NCBI GenBank assembly: GCA_012270795.1
Contig: JAAXHO010000169.1
Span: 1 to 51,232 of the forward strand
From: Candidatus Poribacteria bacterium
GTDB lineage: Bacteria > Poribacteria > WGA-4E > WGA-3G
Direction: 5' to 3'
Length of the DNA stretch: 51,232 nucleotides
Position numbers and translations under genes: made by a program. Position 1 is the stretch's first letter; the number at the start of each line of letters is the position of its first letter. A model generated the notes under the pieces. It was given only the letters and a program-made list of their open reading frames with translations. It was not told the origin of the DNA and made no database searches. Below, piece after piece: positions 34,227 to 43,706 of the stretch.

Positions 34227-35306
34227 TTATGTATTGGCTTCCATGTTCGGACGAAGTACTTCTAATTTTTTCAGTAGTACATTCTTCTTTGCATTCTGAT
34301 TTTGATGCATGAAGTCTGAAATATCGCCATTCGTTTCTATAGTAAATCCCGCATCTTCTATCATCTGTAGCGTACGTGACGCTTCACTGCCATTCGCATT
34401 GAGATATCCATCTAAAAACATGGAATTTGCTGGGTAGAGTGCCATTACCTCCATACCACGTAGATGATGTTCTCGACCTGCTGCTATACGGACTTCTGCA
34501 CTCGGATTTTGGAACCGGAACAAACATAACACACGCAGGCAATAATCAGGTGTTAATGTTTGCGTATCCTTTAACATAGTTCCATCAATCGGAAGGAAAA
34601 AATTGACGGGAATAGATGCCACCTCAAGTCTGCGAAGTTCTTTTGCTACCTCAATTAAGTCCTCGTTTGTCTCACCCATCCCAACAATGACACCTGAACA
34701 ACAGGCAAGTCCAGCAGTTTGTGCTGCCCGTAACGTGTTCATTCTATCCTGATAAGTATGTGTAGTGCAAATATTTGGATAATGGGATTCAGATGTGTTG
34801 AGATTATGATTTAACCGATCAAGACCTGCTGCTTTCAAAGTCTGCGCAGCAGATTCATCAATCAACCCCACAGACAGACACACTTCAATTGGGTAACGTG
34901 ATTTTACTTTTTGCACTATTTCTGCCAACTGTGTCACGCGTTTTCTGTTTGGACCACGACCACTCATCACGATGCAGTAACGATACGCACCGGATTGATA
35001 GGCGCGTTCTGCTTCTGCAAGTATTTCGGAATCAGGTTTTAATGTATAGGTGTCAAGGTCTGTTGATGCAGTTTTCGCTTGAACGCAGTAGTGGCAATCT
35101 TCAGGACATTTACCATTTTGTGCGTTATTGAGTATATGCAGTTGGACAGTCTTTTGAAAATATGTTTTTCGCACTTGATATGCTGCATCTAATAGCGGTA
35201 GCAATTCCACTTCTGTAGAAGATAATATCTTTTCACAGCAATCGTCTGTAAGTAGTTCACCATCAAGGCTTGTCGTTATTAGTTTTTGGTAGAATTTCGG
35301 TTTCAT
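34227..35306 (-). CDS. bioB: Biotin synthase
   Basis: A 359-residue radical SAM enzyme that inserts sulfur into dethiobiotin. The radical-SAM cysteines are Cys67, Cys71 and Cys74 in GKCPEDCHYC. Further hallmarks are HNLNTSESHYPNICTTHTYQDR, GMGETNEDLIEVAKELR and the substrate and [2Fe-2S] region AAGREHHLRGME. Length is normal. It starts 26 nt behind pyrK and precedes the endonuclease III-like gene, so it is probably cotranscribed. No other biotin-pathway gene lies in the window. Confidence 0.96.
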   Translation of the reverse strand: MKPKFYQKLITTSLDGELLTDDCCEKILSSTEVELLPLLDAAYQVRKTYFQKTVQLHILNNAQNGKCPEDCHYCVQAKTASTDLDTYTLKPDSEILAEAERAYQSGAYRYCIVMSGRGPNRKRVTQLAEIVQKVKSRYPIEVCLSVGLIDESAAQTLKAAGLDRLNHNLNTSESHYPNICTTHTYQDRMNTLRAAQTAGLACCSGVIVGMGETNEDLIEVAKELRRLEVASIPVNFFLPIDGTMLKDTQTLTPDYCLRVLCLFRFQNPSAEVRIAAGREHHLRGMEVMALYPANSMFLDGYLNANGSEASRTLQMIEDAGFTIETNGDISDFMHQNQNAKKNVLLKKLEVLRPNMEANT

Positions 35307-35332
35307 TTTAGTTTATTCTATTCTTCAGTTTT

Positions 35333-36130
35333 CTATATTTCCCAAGCGATGTCTGTCGCATTAAAAACGGGACCTTCTGTGCATACCCGTTGATATTCAA
35401 TGAGATTGTCATCAATTCGGACCGGGCAAACACATCCGAGACACACTCCCATAGCACACCCCATTCGATTCTCCATAGCAACTTGTGTTGGAACACCGAA
35501 TTCGCTTGTAATCTTTGTGACAGTAGCAAGCATGGCATGTGGGCCGCACGCATAGATAACTGGATTGTTCAAGTCGTTTTGATGTAGAATTTCAGTTAGA
35601 ATCTCCGTAACAAATCCGTGGTGCCCAATGCTTCCATCATCTGTTGCGATATGTACAGTAACCCCGATTTCCCTCAAATCCTCAATACTGAGCAATCGCC
35701 TGTGATGTTGTGCGCCGACTAATCCGATTGTTAGAATGTTTTGTTTCCGCAATTCCGTAGCAAGCAACATTAGGGAAGCGATACCCGCACCCCCGCCTAC
35801 TAAAATAGCAGGTTTAGGTGTGTTTGTTATGTCAAACGTATTACCAAGCGGTCCCAACACTTGTAGTGGAGCACCTATCTGCATCTCCGATAACCGCTGC
35901 GTTCCTTCACCTATGACCTGATAGAGCATAGTAATTTCATGTCCATCAATTGTATAGACTGTAAAAGGGCGGCGAAGTAAAAGTCCGCCTCCATTTAATA
36001 AAAGAACATGAACAAATTGCCCTGGCTGTGCATAGTTTGCAATCTCAGCACACTTACAACGTAGCAAGTAATGATCTTCTGCGACTTCCTCGTTTGAGAG
36101 GATAGTTGTATGTGTATCATAAGTATTCAT
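35333..36130 (-). CDS. pyrK: Dihydroorotate dehydrogenase electron transfer subunit
   Basis: A 265-residue FAD and [2Fe-2S] protein that passes electrons between NAD and dihydroorotate dehydrogenase (PyrD type 1B). The FAD-binding RRPFTVY, the NAD-binding GGGAGIASLMLLATELR and the ATDDGSIGHHGFVTEIL segment are all present. The cluster cysteines are in MGCAMGVCLGCVC plus the later VCTEGPVF. The partner gene pyrD is not in the window; here the gene heads a transcription unit with biotin synthase. A PyrK homologue serving another flavoprotein is possible. Confidence 0.93.
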   Translation of the reverse strand: MNTYDTHTTILSNEEVAEDHYLLRCKCAEIANYAQPGQFVHVLLLNGGGLLLRRPFTVYTIDGHEITMLYQVIGEGTQRLSEMQIGAPLQVLGPLGNTFDITNTPKPAILVGGGAGIASLMLLATELRKQNILTIGLVGAQHHRRLLSIEDLREIGVTVHIATDDGSIGHHGFVTEILTEILHQNDLNNPVIYACGPHAMLATVTKITSEFGVPTQVAMENRMGCAMGVCLGCVCPVRIDDNLIEYQRVCTEGPVFNATDIAWEI

Positions 36131-36264
36131 AAATTTATGATATTTAGAAGAACAAATTGGATTTTGGATTTAGGTATGCTATACTATATCAGACCTTTTA
36201 ATTATGTTTTATTATACCATTGCATGAATGGAAACACAAGAAAAAAGAAGGGACATCTTAGAAG

Positions 36265-36383
36265 CATTCAATTGTCACCCAGCATTATTGTTGGAGGGGT
36301 TTCTAACCCCGATTTGAGATATACAGCAGCATAAATCGGGGTTAGAAACCCCTCCAACAATAATGCTGGGTGACAATTGAATG
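36265..36383. repeat. MITE-like perfect palindrome with CATTCAATTGTC ends
   Basis: Two perfect 51-bp arms, 36265-36315 and 36333-36383, surround a 17-nt loop. The ends read CATTCAATTGTCACCCAGC and its complement, and the inner part contains TTGTTGGAGGGGTTTCTAAC. The end word also occurs at 2.9-3.5 kb and the inner core at 33.3 kb. No coding capacity. It lies between divergent pyrK and the lipoprotein gene and could affect both. Confidence 0.88.
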
Positions 36384-36447
36384 TCTCTACATACCTTATA
36401 GTCTTGTAGGAGCATCTTGATATGTTATAATTAAAGGAGAATTATCA

Positions 36448-37296
36448 GTGCGAAAATACCAATTGTTAGTTATTGCCATTCTATTTGGTTGGACGGTTAC
36501 CTTTACCAGTTGCAATAAAATGTATGAAGTGGAGACACCTATTGTTCCGAATGCAGAATCGGCAGAACAGGAATCATCAGACACTATACCAGTTGAACCT
36601 ATAGACGGTACAGTAGATGTTTTGATTTATATCGGAAAAACCTTGTGGATAGACCAAGATGATGCAGAAAATGAAGCAGAAATGACGAAATTCCTTTTAG
36701 AATTAGAAAGTATCCAAGTGGAGATTACGGAAAGTAAGGAATCTGTTAAAGACTGGATGCTTAAAACAACTGCCAACGGGGTTGTGAATGTTTGTATCCT
36801 CTACGGTGTATTACCTTCGACAATCTATCCCTCTGGAAATGCACAACCCGATGGTTCTGTTGCTGAAAACTGGATTGAATCCAAAGATGGTGATACGATT
36901 TTGAATCAAGCGGATTATTTTGGGTATAACAGTTCAGAAGGTAAAGCCAACGAACGTGGTGCTATGCAGAACCTTATGGACCTCCCTGAAATTGAGATTA
37001 ATGTATATGAACACAACGTAGACATGTTTGTTACAGCAGAAGGTAGTAGGTTAGCCCCAAGTATGATTCATTTTAGATCTGACAGACCTTTTCCTTTAGA
37101 TCAGCTTGGAAATGAATGGTTTGCTGAAAAAATACTTGCAAGCGATACTGGAACTCCTCAGGCAACCTTAGCAGATCCAGTCATTGTGCGCGATGGGGAT
37201 CGTGGAAGATTAGCGATTGTCTTTCAAACAGTACATAAAGATGATCCGAAAGCCGAAGTTGCTGCACAGATAATCACCTATCTCTTAACTCAATAG
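36448..37296 (+). CDS. Hypothetical lipoprotein, possibly amidotransferase-like fold
   Basis: A 282-residue lipoprotein starting at GTG 36448, with AAAGGAG upstream. The signal peptide ends in the lipobox FTSC (Cys22). A Glu/Ser-rich linker follows, then a domain that starts VDVLIYIGKTLWIDQDDAENE and continues with a VNVCILYGVLPSTIYP strand. The strand order and a later LDQLGNEWFAEKIL resemble the ThuA/DUF4350-like class of Rossmann-type domains, but no catalytic residues can be pointed out. The last part (DRGRLAIVFQTVHKDDPKAE) is conserved-looking. Function unknown. Confidence 0.7.
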   Translation: MRKYQLLVIAILFGWTVTFTSCNKMYEVETPIVPNAESAEQESSDTIPVEPIDGTVDVLIYIGKTLWIDQDDAENEAEMTKFLLELESIQVEITESKESVKDWMLKTTANGVVNVCILYGVLPSTIYPSGNAQPDGSVAENWIESKDGDTILNQADYFGYNSSEGKANERGAMQNLMDLPEIEINVYEHNVDMFVTAEGSRLAPSMIHFRSDRPFPLDQLGNEWFAEKILASDTGTPQATLADPVIVRDGDRGRLAIVFQTVHKDDPKAEVAAQIITYLLTQ

Positions 37297-37352
37297 GATC
37301 AAGTAGATTGTCTATACAAGACCCTAACCTCAGAATAGGCTGTGGTCGCTTA

Positions 37353-38324
37353 TCATTGAAGCATATCAATGATAGTGCCTAGATCTTTTGCTTCTGCTTC
37401 GGAAAGAACTGCAGATGCTGCAACGGCATCTTGTACTGCAACGCCTACCGATTTGAAGAACGTGATTTCATCGTCGGATTGACGTCCCTGTTTATCCCCG
37501 TTGATGATTTCCCCAATTTCAGCATCTACATTAGCATTGGGTATAATCAGGTCTCCCGCTTCTTCTAAGCAGTCTTTCCGCGAGTCTACAACAATGCGGT
37601 TCGCCCGCCTAATTGTTGTCGTATCTACTTCCCGTTTTTCTGGCACAAATGTGCCGACGGCTGTGATATGTGTGCCTGGTTTTAGATCATTGCCATCAAA
37701 AAGTGGTGTGGCAGATGTTGTAGCGCAAAGAACAATATCAGCATCTGCTACTACCTCTTGCGGTGTAGAAACGATGTCAACTTCAGGGACATCTTTCCAC
37801 CACTCCGAAATCTCAGGGGCGAGTTGTTCTGCTGAGGCGTGTGTGCGACTGATAAGGTTGACATGTTCAATGTCTCTTACTGCCATCACCGCCTGCAATT
37901 GTGCTCTTGCCTGTACACCTGCTCCGAACAGACCCACCGTTTTTGCGTCTTTCCGTGCAAGTATATCTACTGCTACGCCACCACCCGCCCCTGTGCGAAT
38001 TGCAGTCAGACTGGTCCCATCCATGAATGCTTCGGGGGCACCGGTTTCTGGGTCAAGGACCAAGACTGTTGCGGTAATTCGGGGTAAGTTTAAGTCTGGA
38101 TTGTCGTCATAAACGGAAACTACTTTGATACCGAATTCACTACGTTCAGGGAGATATGCAGGCATGACAAGTGTAATGCCTTTGTCGGTGGAGAGGTGTT
38201 GTCGGGGTGGCATGACCACTGTGCCAGCAGAAAGTTGACTGTAAGCGTCCCGCATCGCATCAATGGCTTTGGGCATAGGTAAGGCTGCTCGGACATCGGC
38301 AGCAGTAAGGATTCTGATTTCCAT
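37353..38324 (-). CDS. Ornithine cyclodeaminase/mu-crystallin family protein, likely delta1-pyrroline-2-carboxylate reductase
   Basis: A 323-residue NAD(P)-binding protein. The ATG at 38324 is chosen because it follows the preceding gene's stop by 4 nt and has an AGGTGG-like RBS. The nucleotide loop TVGLFGAGVQARAQL and the family segments MPPRQHLSTDKGITLVMPAY and AFMDGTSLTAIRTGAGGGVAVDIL are clear. Many members of this family are not cyclodeaminases but ketimine reductases. The upstream neighbour resembles cis-3-hydroxyproline dehydratases, whose product is delta1-pyrroline-2-carboxylate, so reduction to proline is the best context-based guess. Alanine dehydrogenase-like activity is the alternative. 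Confidence 0.88.
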   Translation of the reverse strand: MEIRILTAADVRAALPMPKAIDAMRDAYSQLSAGTVVMPPRQHLSTDKGITLVMPAYLPERSEFGIKVVSVYDDNPDLNLPRITATVLVLDPETGAPEAFMDGTSLTAIRTGAGGGVAVDILARKDAKTVGLFGAGVQARAQLQAVMAVRDIEHVNLISRTHASAEQLAPEISEWWKDVPEVDIVSTPQEVVADADIVLCATTSATPLFDGNDLKPGTHITAVGTFVPEKREVDTTTIRRANRIVVDSRKDCLEEAGDLIIPNANVDAEIGEIINGDKQGRQSDDEITFFKSVGVAVQDAVAASAVLSEAEAKDLGTIIDMLQ

Positions 38325-38328
38325 ACTC

Positions 38329-39432
38329 TTATTCCACCTGAACAACAGCATCACCTAACACATCCATATCTGGAATAATTCCCAAACCGGGTTGCGTTGA
38401 CGCTGCCATTTTGCCGTTAACTCGTTGTGGCGCACCTTCTACTGTACTGACGGTGACATAACTGTTGAAATCGGTCGCTGTGAAAAGAAATTCAGTTGGT
38501 GTGCTGTGTGCAAGGTGGGCAATTGCTGCGGTTGTGATGTCGCCCCCCCAACTATCTTCAATCGTCATCGCAATGCCAAGTTCAACACAAAGGTCTCTTG
38601 CAAGTTTAGCTTTGGTCAGGCCACCGAATTTGCTAATCTTGATATTGACAACATCCATTGCTCGATCGGCATGACCGCGTAACAACGCATGAATGCTATC
38701 GATCGTCTCATCAAGCACAAAGGGGTGATCTGTCCGTTCACGAATGGCAAGGCATTCTTCGTAGGAGAGGCAGGGTTGTTCAATGTAGACATCTACATCG
38801 CGGACACCGCGTATAACACGGGCGGCTTGGTGCATCAACCAACCTGTGTTAGCATCAGCTATTAGGACATCCCTCAATTCCATTAAATCTGAAACCGCAT
38901 GGATACGATCAATATCGGTGTTCGGATCTCCACCCACTTTCAACTGGAATTTGCGATACCCTTCTGCACGATAGGTGGCGACCTTTTCTGCCATCTCGTC
39001 AGGGGATTGTTGAGAAATTGCCCTATAAAGCATAAAATCCTCTCCATACCTACCACCGAGAAGTGTACATATAGATTGGTTAGAAGCTTTGCCGAGAATA
39101 TCCCAACACGCGATGTCAATTCCCGATTTCACGTACGGATGTCCCTTGAGTGCTGTATCCATGCGTTGATTGAGCGGAAGGAGTTGTGTCGGGTTTTCGC
39201 CGATAAGGTGCGGTGCAAGTTCAGCAATGCCAGTGCGGACGCCTGTTGAGTATGCGGGAAGATAAAACGACCCCAGCGGACAAACCTCACCATAACCAGT
39301 AATGCCTGCATCCGTTTCAACAGCAACAATAGTGCTATCAAAAACGGATACAGATTTTCCACCGGACCATTTGTAGCTGCCTTCATGTAGCGGCAGGTCA
39401 ACCTGATATGCTTTAATTGAACGAATTTTCAC
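38329..39432 (-). CDS. Mandelate racemase/muconate lactonizing enzyme family protein, cis-3-hydroxyproline dehydratase/HpbD-like
   Basis: A 367-residue enolase-superfamily enzyme; GTG 39432 is chosen because GGAG lies just upstream and the protein then starts [15 protein letters not shown]. The barrel residues are in place: Lys165 in KFQLKVGG, metal ligands Asp193 (ADAN), Glu219 (IEQP) and Asp241 (LDET), and Lys265 in [29 protein letters not shown] and [13 protein letters not shown] match, as I recall them, enzymes acting on proline betaine and cis-3-hydroxy-L-proline. The next gene is an OCD-like reductase, the known pathway partner. The product would be delta1-pyrroline-2-carboxylate. Subgroup assignment is from memory and needs an alignment. 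Confidence 0.87.
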   Translation of the reverse strand: MKIRSIKAYQVDLPLHEGSYKWSGGKSVSVFDSTIVAVETDAGITGYGEVCPLGSFYLPAYSTGVRTGIAELAPHLIGENPTQLLPLNQRMDTALKGHPYVKSGIDIACWDILGKASNQSICTLLGGRYGEDFMLYRAISQQSPDEMAEKVATYRAEGYRKFQLKVGGDPNTDIDRIHAVSDLMELRDVLIADANTGWLMHQAARVIRGVRDVDVYIEQPCLSYEECLAIRERTDHPFVLDETIDSIHALLRGHADRAMDVVNIKISKFGGLTKAKLARDLCVELGIAMTIEDSWGGDITTAAIAHLAHSTPTEFLFTATDFNSYVTVSTVEGAPQRVNGKMAASTQPGLGIIPDMDVLGDAVVQVE

Positions 39433-39553
39433 ATAAACTCCAAACGTAAAAACAGATAAGGGTTTCAACTCCAATAATACTTTTGTCCTATCATCCGATA
39501 ATAAATTCTGGCGAATGATTGACTAACGATAAAGGTATCCGCCACCAGACTTG

Positions 39554-40108
39554 CTAACTCATAGAAGGATGCAACGTAAAAATCACACCTTGAGGATTAA
39601 TTTGTTTCCAACTGGACCTGCTTACTTGTTCCCATTGGGAAGGGTTGAGTTGACGAAGATAGACTCCTTCAACATATACTATTTGGTAAATATGGTGTCT
39701 TCCTTTATCATCATCTACTTTGCGATAAGGTATAGATAAAAAGTTTGCCCTATCCTCATTTAGATATTCTGTCATATCCTTAAAGTTCCCTTCAAATCGC
39801 CCTAACCGATGTCCTGATAATACAAGGTGTGGTTTCTTTTCATCACCAGATTTTATCTGTTTAATCTCACCAGATTTGATTTGTAACGGATAGACTACAC
39901 CATTCACGCGAACTCGGATATCTGCTTGATCATCATGTCCTCCTTCCTGCCAAGTAGCATGATGACCTGCTGTACTATCTGCTTGAATGGATTTAAATAC
40001 AAGTTCCTCTAATTCCCAACCTGAACAACGTCCACCATCAAATAGGTCATGATATTTTTCCAAATATTGTCGTAATGTCTGTTCCATTCTTGCTGTTAAT
40101 CGGTACAT
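39554..40108 (-). CDS. Putative type II restriction endonuclease (second of locus)
   Basis: A 184-residue protein with no named family match from memory. GHDDQADIRVRVNGVVYPLQ followed directly by IKSG fits the PD-(D/E)XK nuclease layout: Asp in QADIRV, then QIK in the next strand. Its ATG lies inside the 3' end of the methyltransferase gene (13-nt overlap), so the two are translated together. The position in a four-gene block with two DNA methyltransferases supports a restriction role. Alternatively it could be a DNA-binding accessory protein. Confidence 0.7.
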   Translation of the reverse strand: MYRLTARMEQTLRQYLEKYHDLFDGGRCSGWELEELVFKSIQADSTAGHHATWQEGGHDDQADIRVRVNGVVYPLQIKSGEIKQIKSGDEKKPHLVLSGHRLGRFEGNFKDMTEYLNEDRANFLSIPYRKVDDDKGRHHIYQIVYVEGVYLRQLNPSQWEQVSRSSWKQINPQGVIFTLHPSMS

Positions 40109-41049
40109 TTATTATTCCATACTTTCGCTGCGTTTTCAAAGAGTTTAAGTATTATCTGATCTTTACGTTCATATTCCAACCACTTCATTGCAAAATCGGC
40201 AAATTCTGGATTCATCTCAATGCCTAAATATTCAATTCTCAATGCTTGTGCCACGACACATTCAGAACCCGAACCAGCAAACGGCACAAGTACTCTGCCA
40301 TCTGCACCATTGATACGAGATAGGATGAGTCGTCTCGTTAATTCCATCGGTTTTTGAGTCGGATGCTTCAATATATCGTGATCACGGTGTTCAGATAGAT
40401 CAGCAGGCGGAAAAATTTGAGACTCACATGTTCTACAAACAAACCATCTTTCAGCACGCCCTGCACCACCTGCTAAAGCCGGAATTTTGATAACATCTCT
40501 CGGCAAAACACCATTTTTATGTGCGTTGTAGATTGTTATTTTACCTGGTGAACCGTAGCGAGAAGGCGTATCTTTTCGGACTTTGCCTGCAGCATTCTTT
40601 AAGAAGTTCTCGGTATAAGGTTCTCTAATTTGGTCTATCTCCAAATTGGTGCGCGGCATATCCGGTTTCCATAGACACAAAATTGCTTCATGTGACCTTT
40701 GCCAAAACTTCAATGATGGCACTGTTTTATTGGTGTAATGCCACACCAACCAACGTTGCTCGTGGATAGGAAAACGGACTGATATTCTTGCAATAATTTC
40801 TGGGAAACCATATAAATAAAGCAAGCCATCATCTGTGAGGAGTTGAAGACAATCTTTTATCCATGATTCTGCCCATTCAACATAATTGTCAATCGGCATC
40901 ACTTCGGGATCATTCCCGAAATCCTTCCCGATGTTGTAGGGCGGATCAGCGATAATCACCTGATACTGCTTGCCAGTCTTGATTAACTGTGGCAATATTT
41001 TTGTTGTATCGTCAACTATAATAGTGTTAGTGAACGTATCTGCCTTCAT
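40096..41049 (-). CDS. DNA methyltransferase, DPPY type (N6-adenine likely)
   Basis: A 317-residue beta-class methyltransferase. Catalytic motif IV DPPY is at residues 35-38 (IIADPPYNIG), and the AdoMet-binding motif I is at the C-terminal side in VPFAGSGSECVVAQALR with GIEMNPEFADFA. An internal zinc-ribbon-like pair WFVCRTCESQIFPP (about residues 203-216) is uncommon, and HPTQKPMELTRRLI is a standard family segment. DPPY usually means N6-adenine, but N4-cytosine cannot be excluded. It lies 59 nt behind the other methyltransferase and overlaps the nuclease gene that follows. Confidence 0.92.
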   Translation of the reverse strand: MKADTFTNTIIVDDTTKILPQLIKTGKQYQVIIADPPYNIGKDFGNDPEVMPIDNYVEWAESWIKDCLQLLTDDGLLYLYGFPEIIARISVRFPIHEQRWLVWHYTNKTVPSLKFWQRSHEAILCLWKPDMPRTNLEIDQIREPYTENFLKNAAGKVRKDTPSRYGSPGKITIYNAHKNGVLPRDVIKIPALAGGAGRAERWFVCRTCESQIFPPADLSEHRDHDILKHPTQKPMELTRRLILSRINGADGRVLVPFAGSGSECVVAQALRIEYLGIEMNPEFADFAMKWLEYERKDQIILKLFENAAKVWNNKCTD

Positions 41050-41108
41050 GTTTTGTTCCGAATGACGTAGATTGGTAGTGCACTATCAAAACTCAATTTT
41101 TTATGTTA

Positions 41109-42047
41109 TTATTGTTCAAAGAGAGTCGGTTGAGCTATTTTGCTTTCGTTATCTGTGTCGCGATATTTTCCCACATGCTTGCCTTTCGTTTTACGTTCCT
41201 TAAAAGTTCCTTTCACATGATGCAACCCTTGTTCCTCTCGTATTTTTGACATTTCTCCAGGAGCATTATTCAATCTTTCACACGTCATTTCAATATATGC
41301 CTCGCTCCTGTCAATACCTATATATTTATGTCCTAATAATTTTGCTGCAACTGCAGTCGTGCCACTACCAATGTAAGGATCTAATACAATGCCTTGTGTC
41401 TCTGATTCCAAGATTGAAATTATCACACGAGCAGGTAACCAGAGGGGAAACGGAGCAGGATGCCGATTTTTTCTACCATCTTCAGGTACACCACGCCATA
41501 TGGATGTCAACTTAGCATCGCAGGATCTTAATTCTTTGCCAATTAGTTTCTTTCCTATGGGTTTATACAACCAATAAATGCGTTCTTCTACTTGCCAGAA
41601 ACGCCATCCACGTATGTTACCTGCGATCATTCTATCCCAAATGATTTCCTGCTTTACTGTCCACTCTGTTTTGCGCAACCAGTCCATCGGATGATACATG
41701 TTACCCCTATCCCAACGTATTTTGTGATTGTAGAAAAACGACCCACCAGGAGCAGTTACACGATAAATCTCATTCAGGACATTTACTTGGTTCTGTTGAT
41801 ACTCGGGTTCAGGTAAAGCATCTTTGTAGACATCATAAACCACATTTTTAACAAGCCATCCTTTATGTTTTTCTTGTTTGTTATAAGGAGGTGAAGTCAT
41901 ACCAACATTGACGACATCATTATCTATTTTACCCAGAATGCTGAGAACGTCGCCTTCAATGAGTTTGCCTTCTCCGAGTGTGTCCGCTGTAATTTGCTTA
42001 CTCTCCAGCAAGTTGCCTTTAAGGTGATGTTGGTCAGTAATATTCAT
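41109..42047 (-). CDS. DNA methyltransferase, SPPY type (N4-cytosine likely)
   Basis: A 312-residue beta-class methyltransferase. Motif IV TSPPY (residues 51-55) is typical of N4-cytosine methylation, and motif I is in LDPYIGSGTTAVAAKLLGHKYIGID. KIRWDRGNMYHPMDW and YWLYKPIGKKL fill the variable region. A basic tail (HHVKGTFKERKTKGKHVGKY) follows. The ATG overlaps the stop of the upstream restriction gene (ATGA), so they are coupled. The pair probably modifies and cuts the same site. Confidence 0.93.
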   Translation of the reverse strand: MNITDQHHLKGNLLESKQITADTLGEGKLIEGDVLSILGKIDNDVVNVGMTSPPYNKQEKHKGWLVKNVVYDVYKDALPEPEYQQNQVNVLNEIYRVTAPGGSFFYNHKIRWDRGNMYHPMDWLRKTEWTVKQEIIWDRMIAGNIRGWRFWQVEERIYWLYKPIGKKLIGKELRSCDAKLTSIWRGVPEDGRKNRHPAPFPLWLPARVIISILESETQGIVLDPYIGSGTTAVAAKLLGHKYIGIDRSEAYIEMTCERLNNAPGEMSKIREEQGLHHVKGTFKERKTKGKHVGKYRDTDNESKIAQPTLFEQ

Positions 42048-42711
42048 TCTGCTATCTCCATTAAATAATTGAAGAAGGGTCCAGTTATGTGCGGCTGCGC
42101 TTTAGTGAGTTCCTGCTTAGACTCGATATAAATTGTTTTCAGGCTCTCTGCATCCTTGTAATGCTTAAACATAAAGGAGGCACTTCGTAGATACCGACTC
42201 TTAATATCGCCATTCGGAAATTTGTCTTCAAGTTGTTCTCGCAATCGGGATGTGAAAACTGGTTCGTTGAAACTAAATTCGAATATATAAATGAGACGGC
42301 CATCAACAAAACCAGCAGCCAGCATGTTGGGGTTTTCTTTTTGATGTCTTTCGAACTTTCCCCATCTGTAATCTGTGAAATTGCCCCCGCCATCTAACTT
42401 ACTAGGTGACTTTGCAGTGGAATCTGATCGAATATTACGTGGTTTGATTTCGCATTCTTCCAACATACCTGTAAGCGTATTATGTCGGAAACCGTTATAA
42501 CCTAACTTTTCTGAACGGGTTGATACCCGGCTACTTCAGCTACAACTAACTCACGCACAGCAGAAGAGTTCAAGTCGTTGTAATAGGTCGTGAGAAGGTC
42601 CAAAAGTATTGCTACCAGATTGTCTTTAGATTTACCGAGCAGTCCAGTAGTAATTTCGGCGTGTTCCTTTGTAGCATAATCTATGATAAGTTGTAAAAGG
42701 TCCTTATTCAT
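42044..42711 (-). pseudogene. Putative type II restriction endonuclease (first of locus), broken by one frame shift
   Basis: Two frames belong together. The N-terminal 64 residues (MNKDLLQLIIDYATKEHAE..., from 42711) run to VVAEVAG. The downstream frame is open from there as VSTRSEKLGYNGFRHNTLTG followed by MLEECEIKPRN and so on to the stop at 42044. Adding one G to the GGG at 42526-42528 gives VAG-VSTRSEKLGYNG without a break and a protein of about 222 residues. EECEIKPRN contains an E-x-K nuclease-like strand. The intact gene would overlap the SPPY methyltransferase start. It may be a sequencing error rather than a real pseudogene; if real, the methyltransferase would be left without this partner. 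Confidence 0.7.
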
Positions 42712-42825
42712 ACAATAATCACTTCATGTTTTGTTCCGATTATTTCATTCCGTATTGCCCGATTTATCAACCCAATTCATCTCTAAATTGAACGTGTATT
42801 CTTTTCAGTGGATACAGTCCAAATG

Positions 42826-43557
42826 TCAGTTACCGCTTCTTGGTACTTGTTCAATGATACGGTCTGCGAGTTTGGAAAATGGTAAACTTTGGAGGTAAAC
42901 AGTTCCAGTTCCCTGTAAAGTTGCAAGGAAGAGTCCTTCGCCACCAAAGAACATTGACTTTAAACCTTTGACCATTTCAATGTCATAATCTATGCCAGAT
43001 GTGAATGCTACCAGACAACCCGTGTCAATGCGGAGTGTCTCATTGACAAGTTCTTTTTTGATGACTGTTCCACCCGCATGCACAAAAGCCATGCCATCGC
43101 CGCGTAATAATTGTAGGATGAAACCTTCACCACCGAAAAAGCCCGCGCCGAGTCTACGTGAGAATGCAATGCTCAATTCAGTGCCAAGTGCAGCACATAA
43201 GAATGCATCCTTCTGGCAGGTGAGTTGTCCACCTATTTCTGACAGATCAACAGGGATAATGTGTCCTGGATATGGTGCTGCAAATGCAACACGTCTCTTA
43301 TTGCTCCCGGAGTTCGTAAAGTGCGTCATAAATAGCGATTCACCAGTGAGTGCACGTTTTCCTGCACCGAGGAGTTTACCCATCAAACCTCCTCCATCAC
43401 CAGAACCATCTCCCATTTTTGACTCATAAGTAATGTCATCTTCCATCCAGTTCATAGCACCTGCTTCCGCTATGATGGTCTCACCTAAGTCAAGTTCAAC
43501 CTCAACGACTTGCATGTCGTTTCCAAAAATTTCATAATCTACTTCGTGGCTTTGCAT
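42826..43557 (-). CDS. AIM24 family protein (TIGR00266-like)
   Basis: A 243-residue protein. The ATG at 43557 has AAAGGAG 8 nt upstream and begins [16 protein letters not shown], the normal start of the family. The glycine-rich trimeric beta-prism core shows in [42 protein letters not shown], the duplicated [15 protein letters not shown] and [15 protein letters not shown], and ends in [10 protein letters not shown]. The yeast homologue Aim24 affects mitochondrial inner-membrane organisation; bacterial members have no settled role. It is the last gene of the block behind the two selenoprotein genes but is separated by about 150 bp, so cotranscription is uncertain. Confidence 0.93.
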   Translation of the reverse strand: MQSHEVDYEIFGNDMQVVEVELDLGETIIAEAGAMNWMEDDITYESKMGDGSGDGGGLMGKLLGAGKRALTGESLFMTHFTNSGSNKRRVAFAAPYPGHIIPVDLSEIGGQLTCQKDAFLCAALGTELSIAFSRRLGAGFFGGEGFILQLLRGDGMAFVHAGGTVIKKELVNETLRIDTGCLVAFTSGIDYDIEMVKGLKSMFFGGEGLFLATLQGTGTVYLQSLPFSKLADRIIEQVPRSGN

Positions 43558-43706
43558 TGTTGTAACTCCTTTCAAAATAATGTATGAATTATGATACAGC
43601 AGCAGATGTAAAACTTACTAAACACTTGATATTGCAATTAATTTCCTACTGATATGATAACAAATATTGTGAAAAAATCAAGAAAAATCTGAGGGTATTT
43701 CCAACA

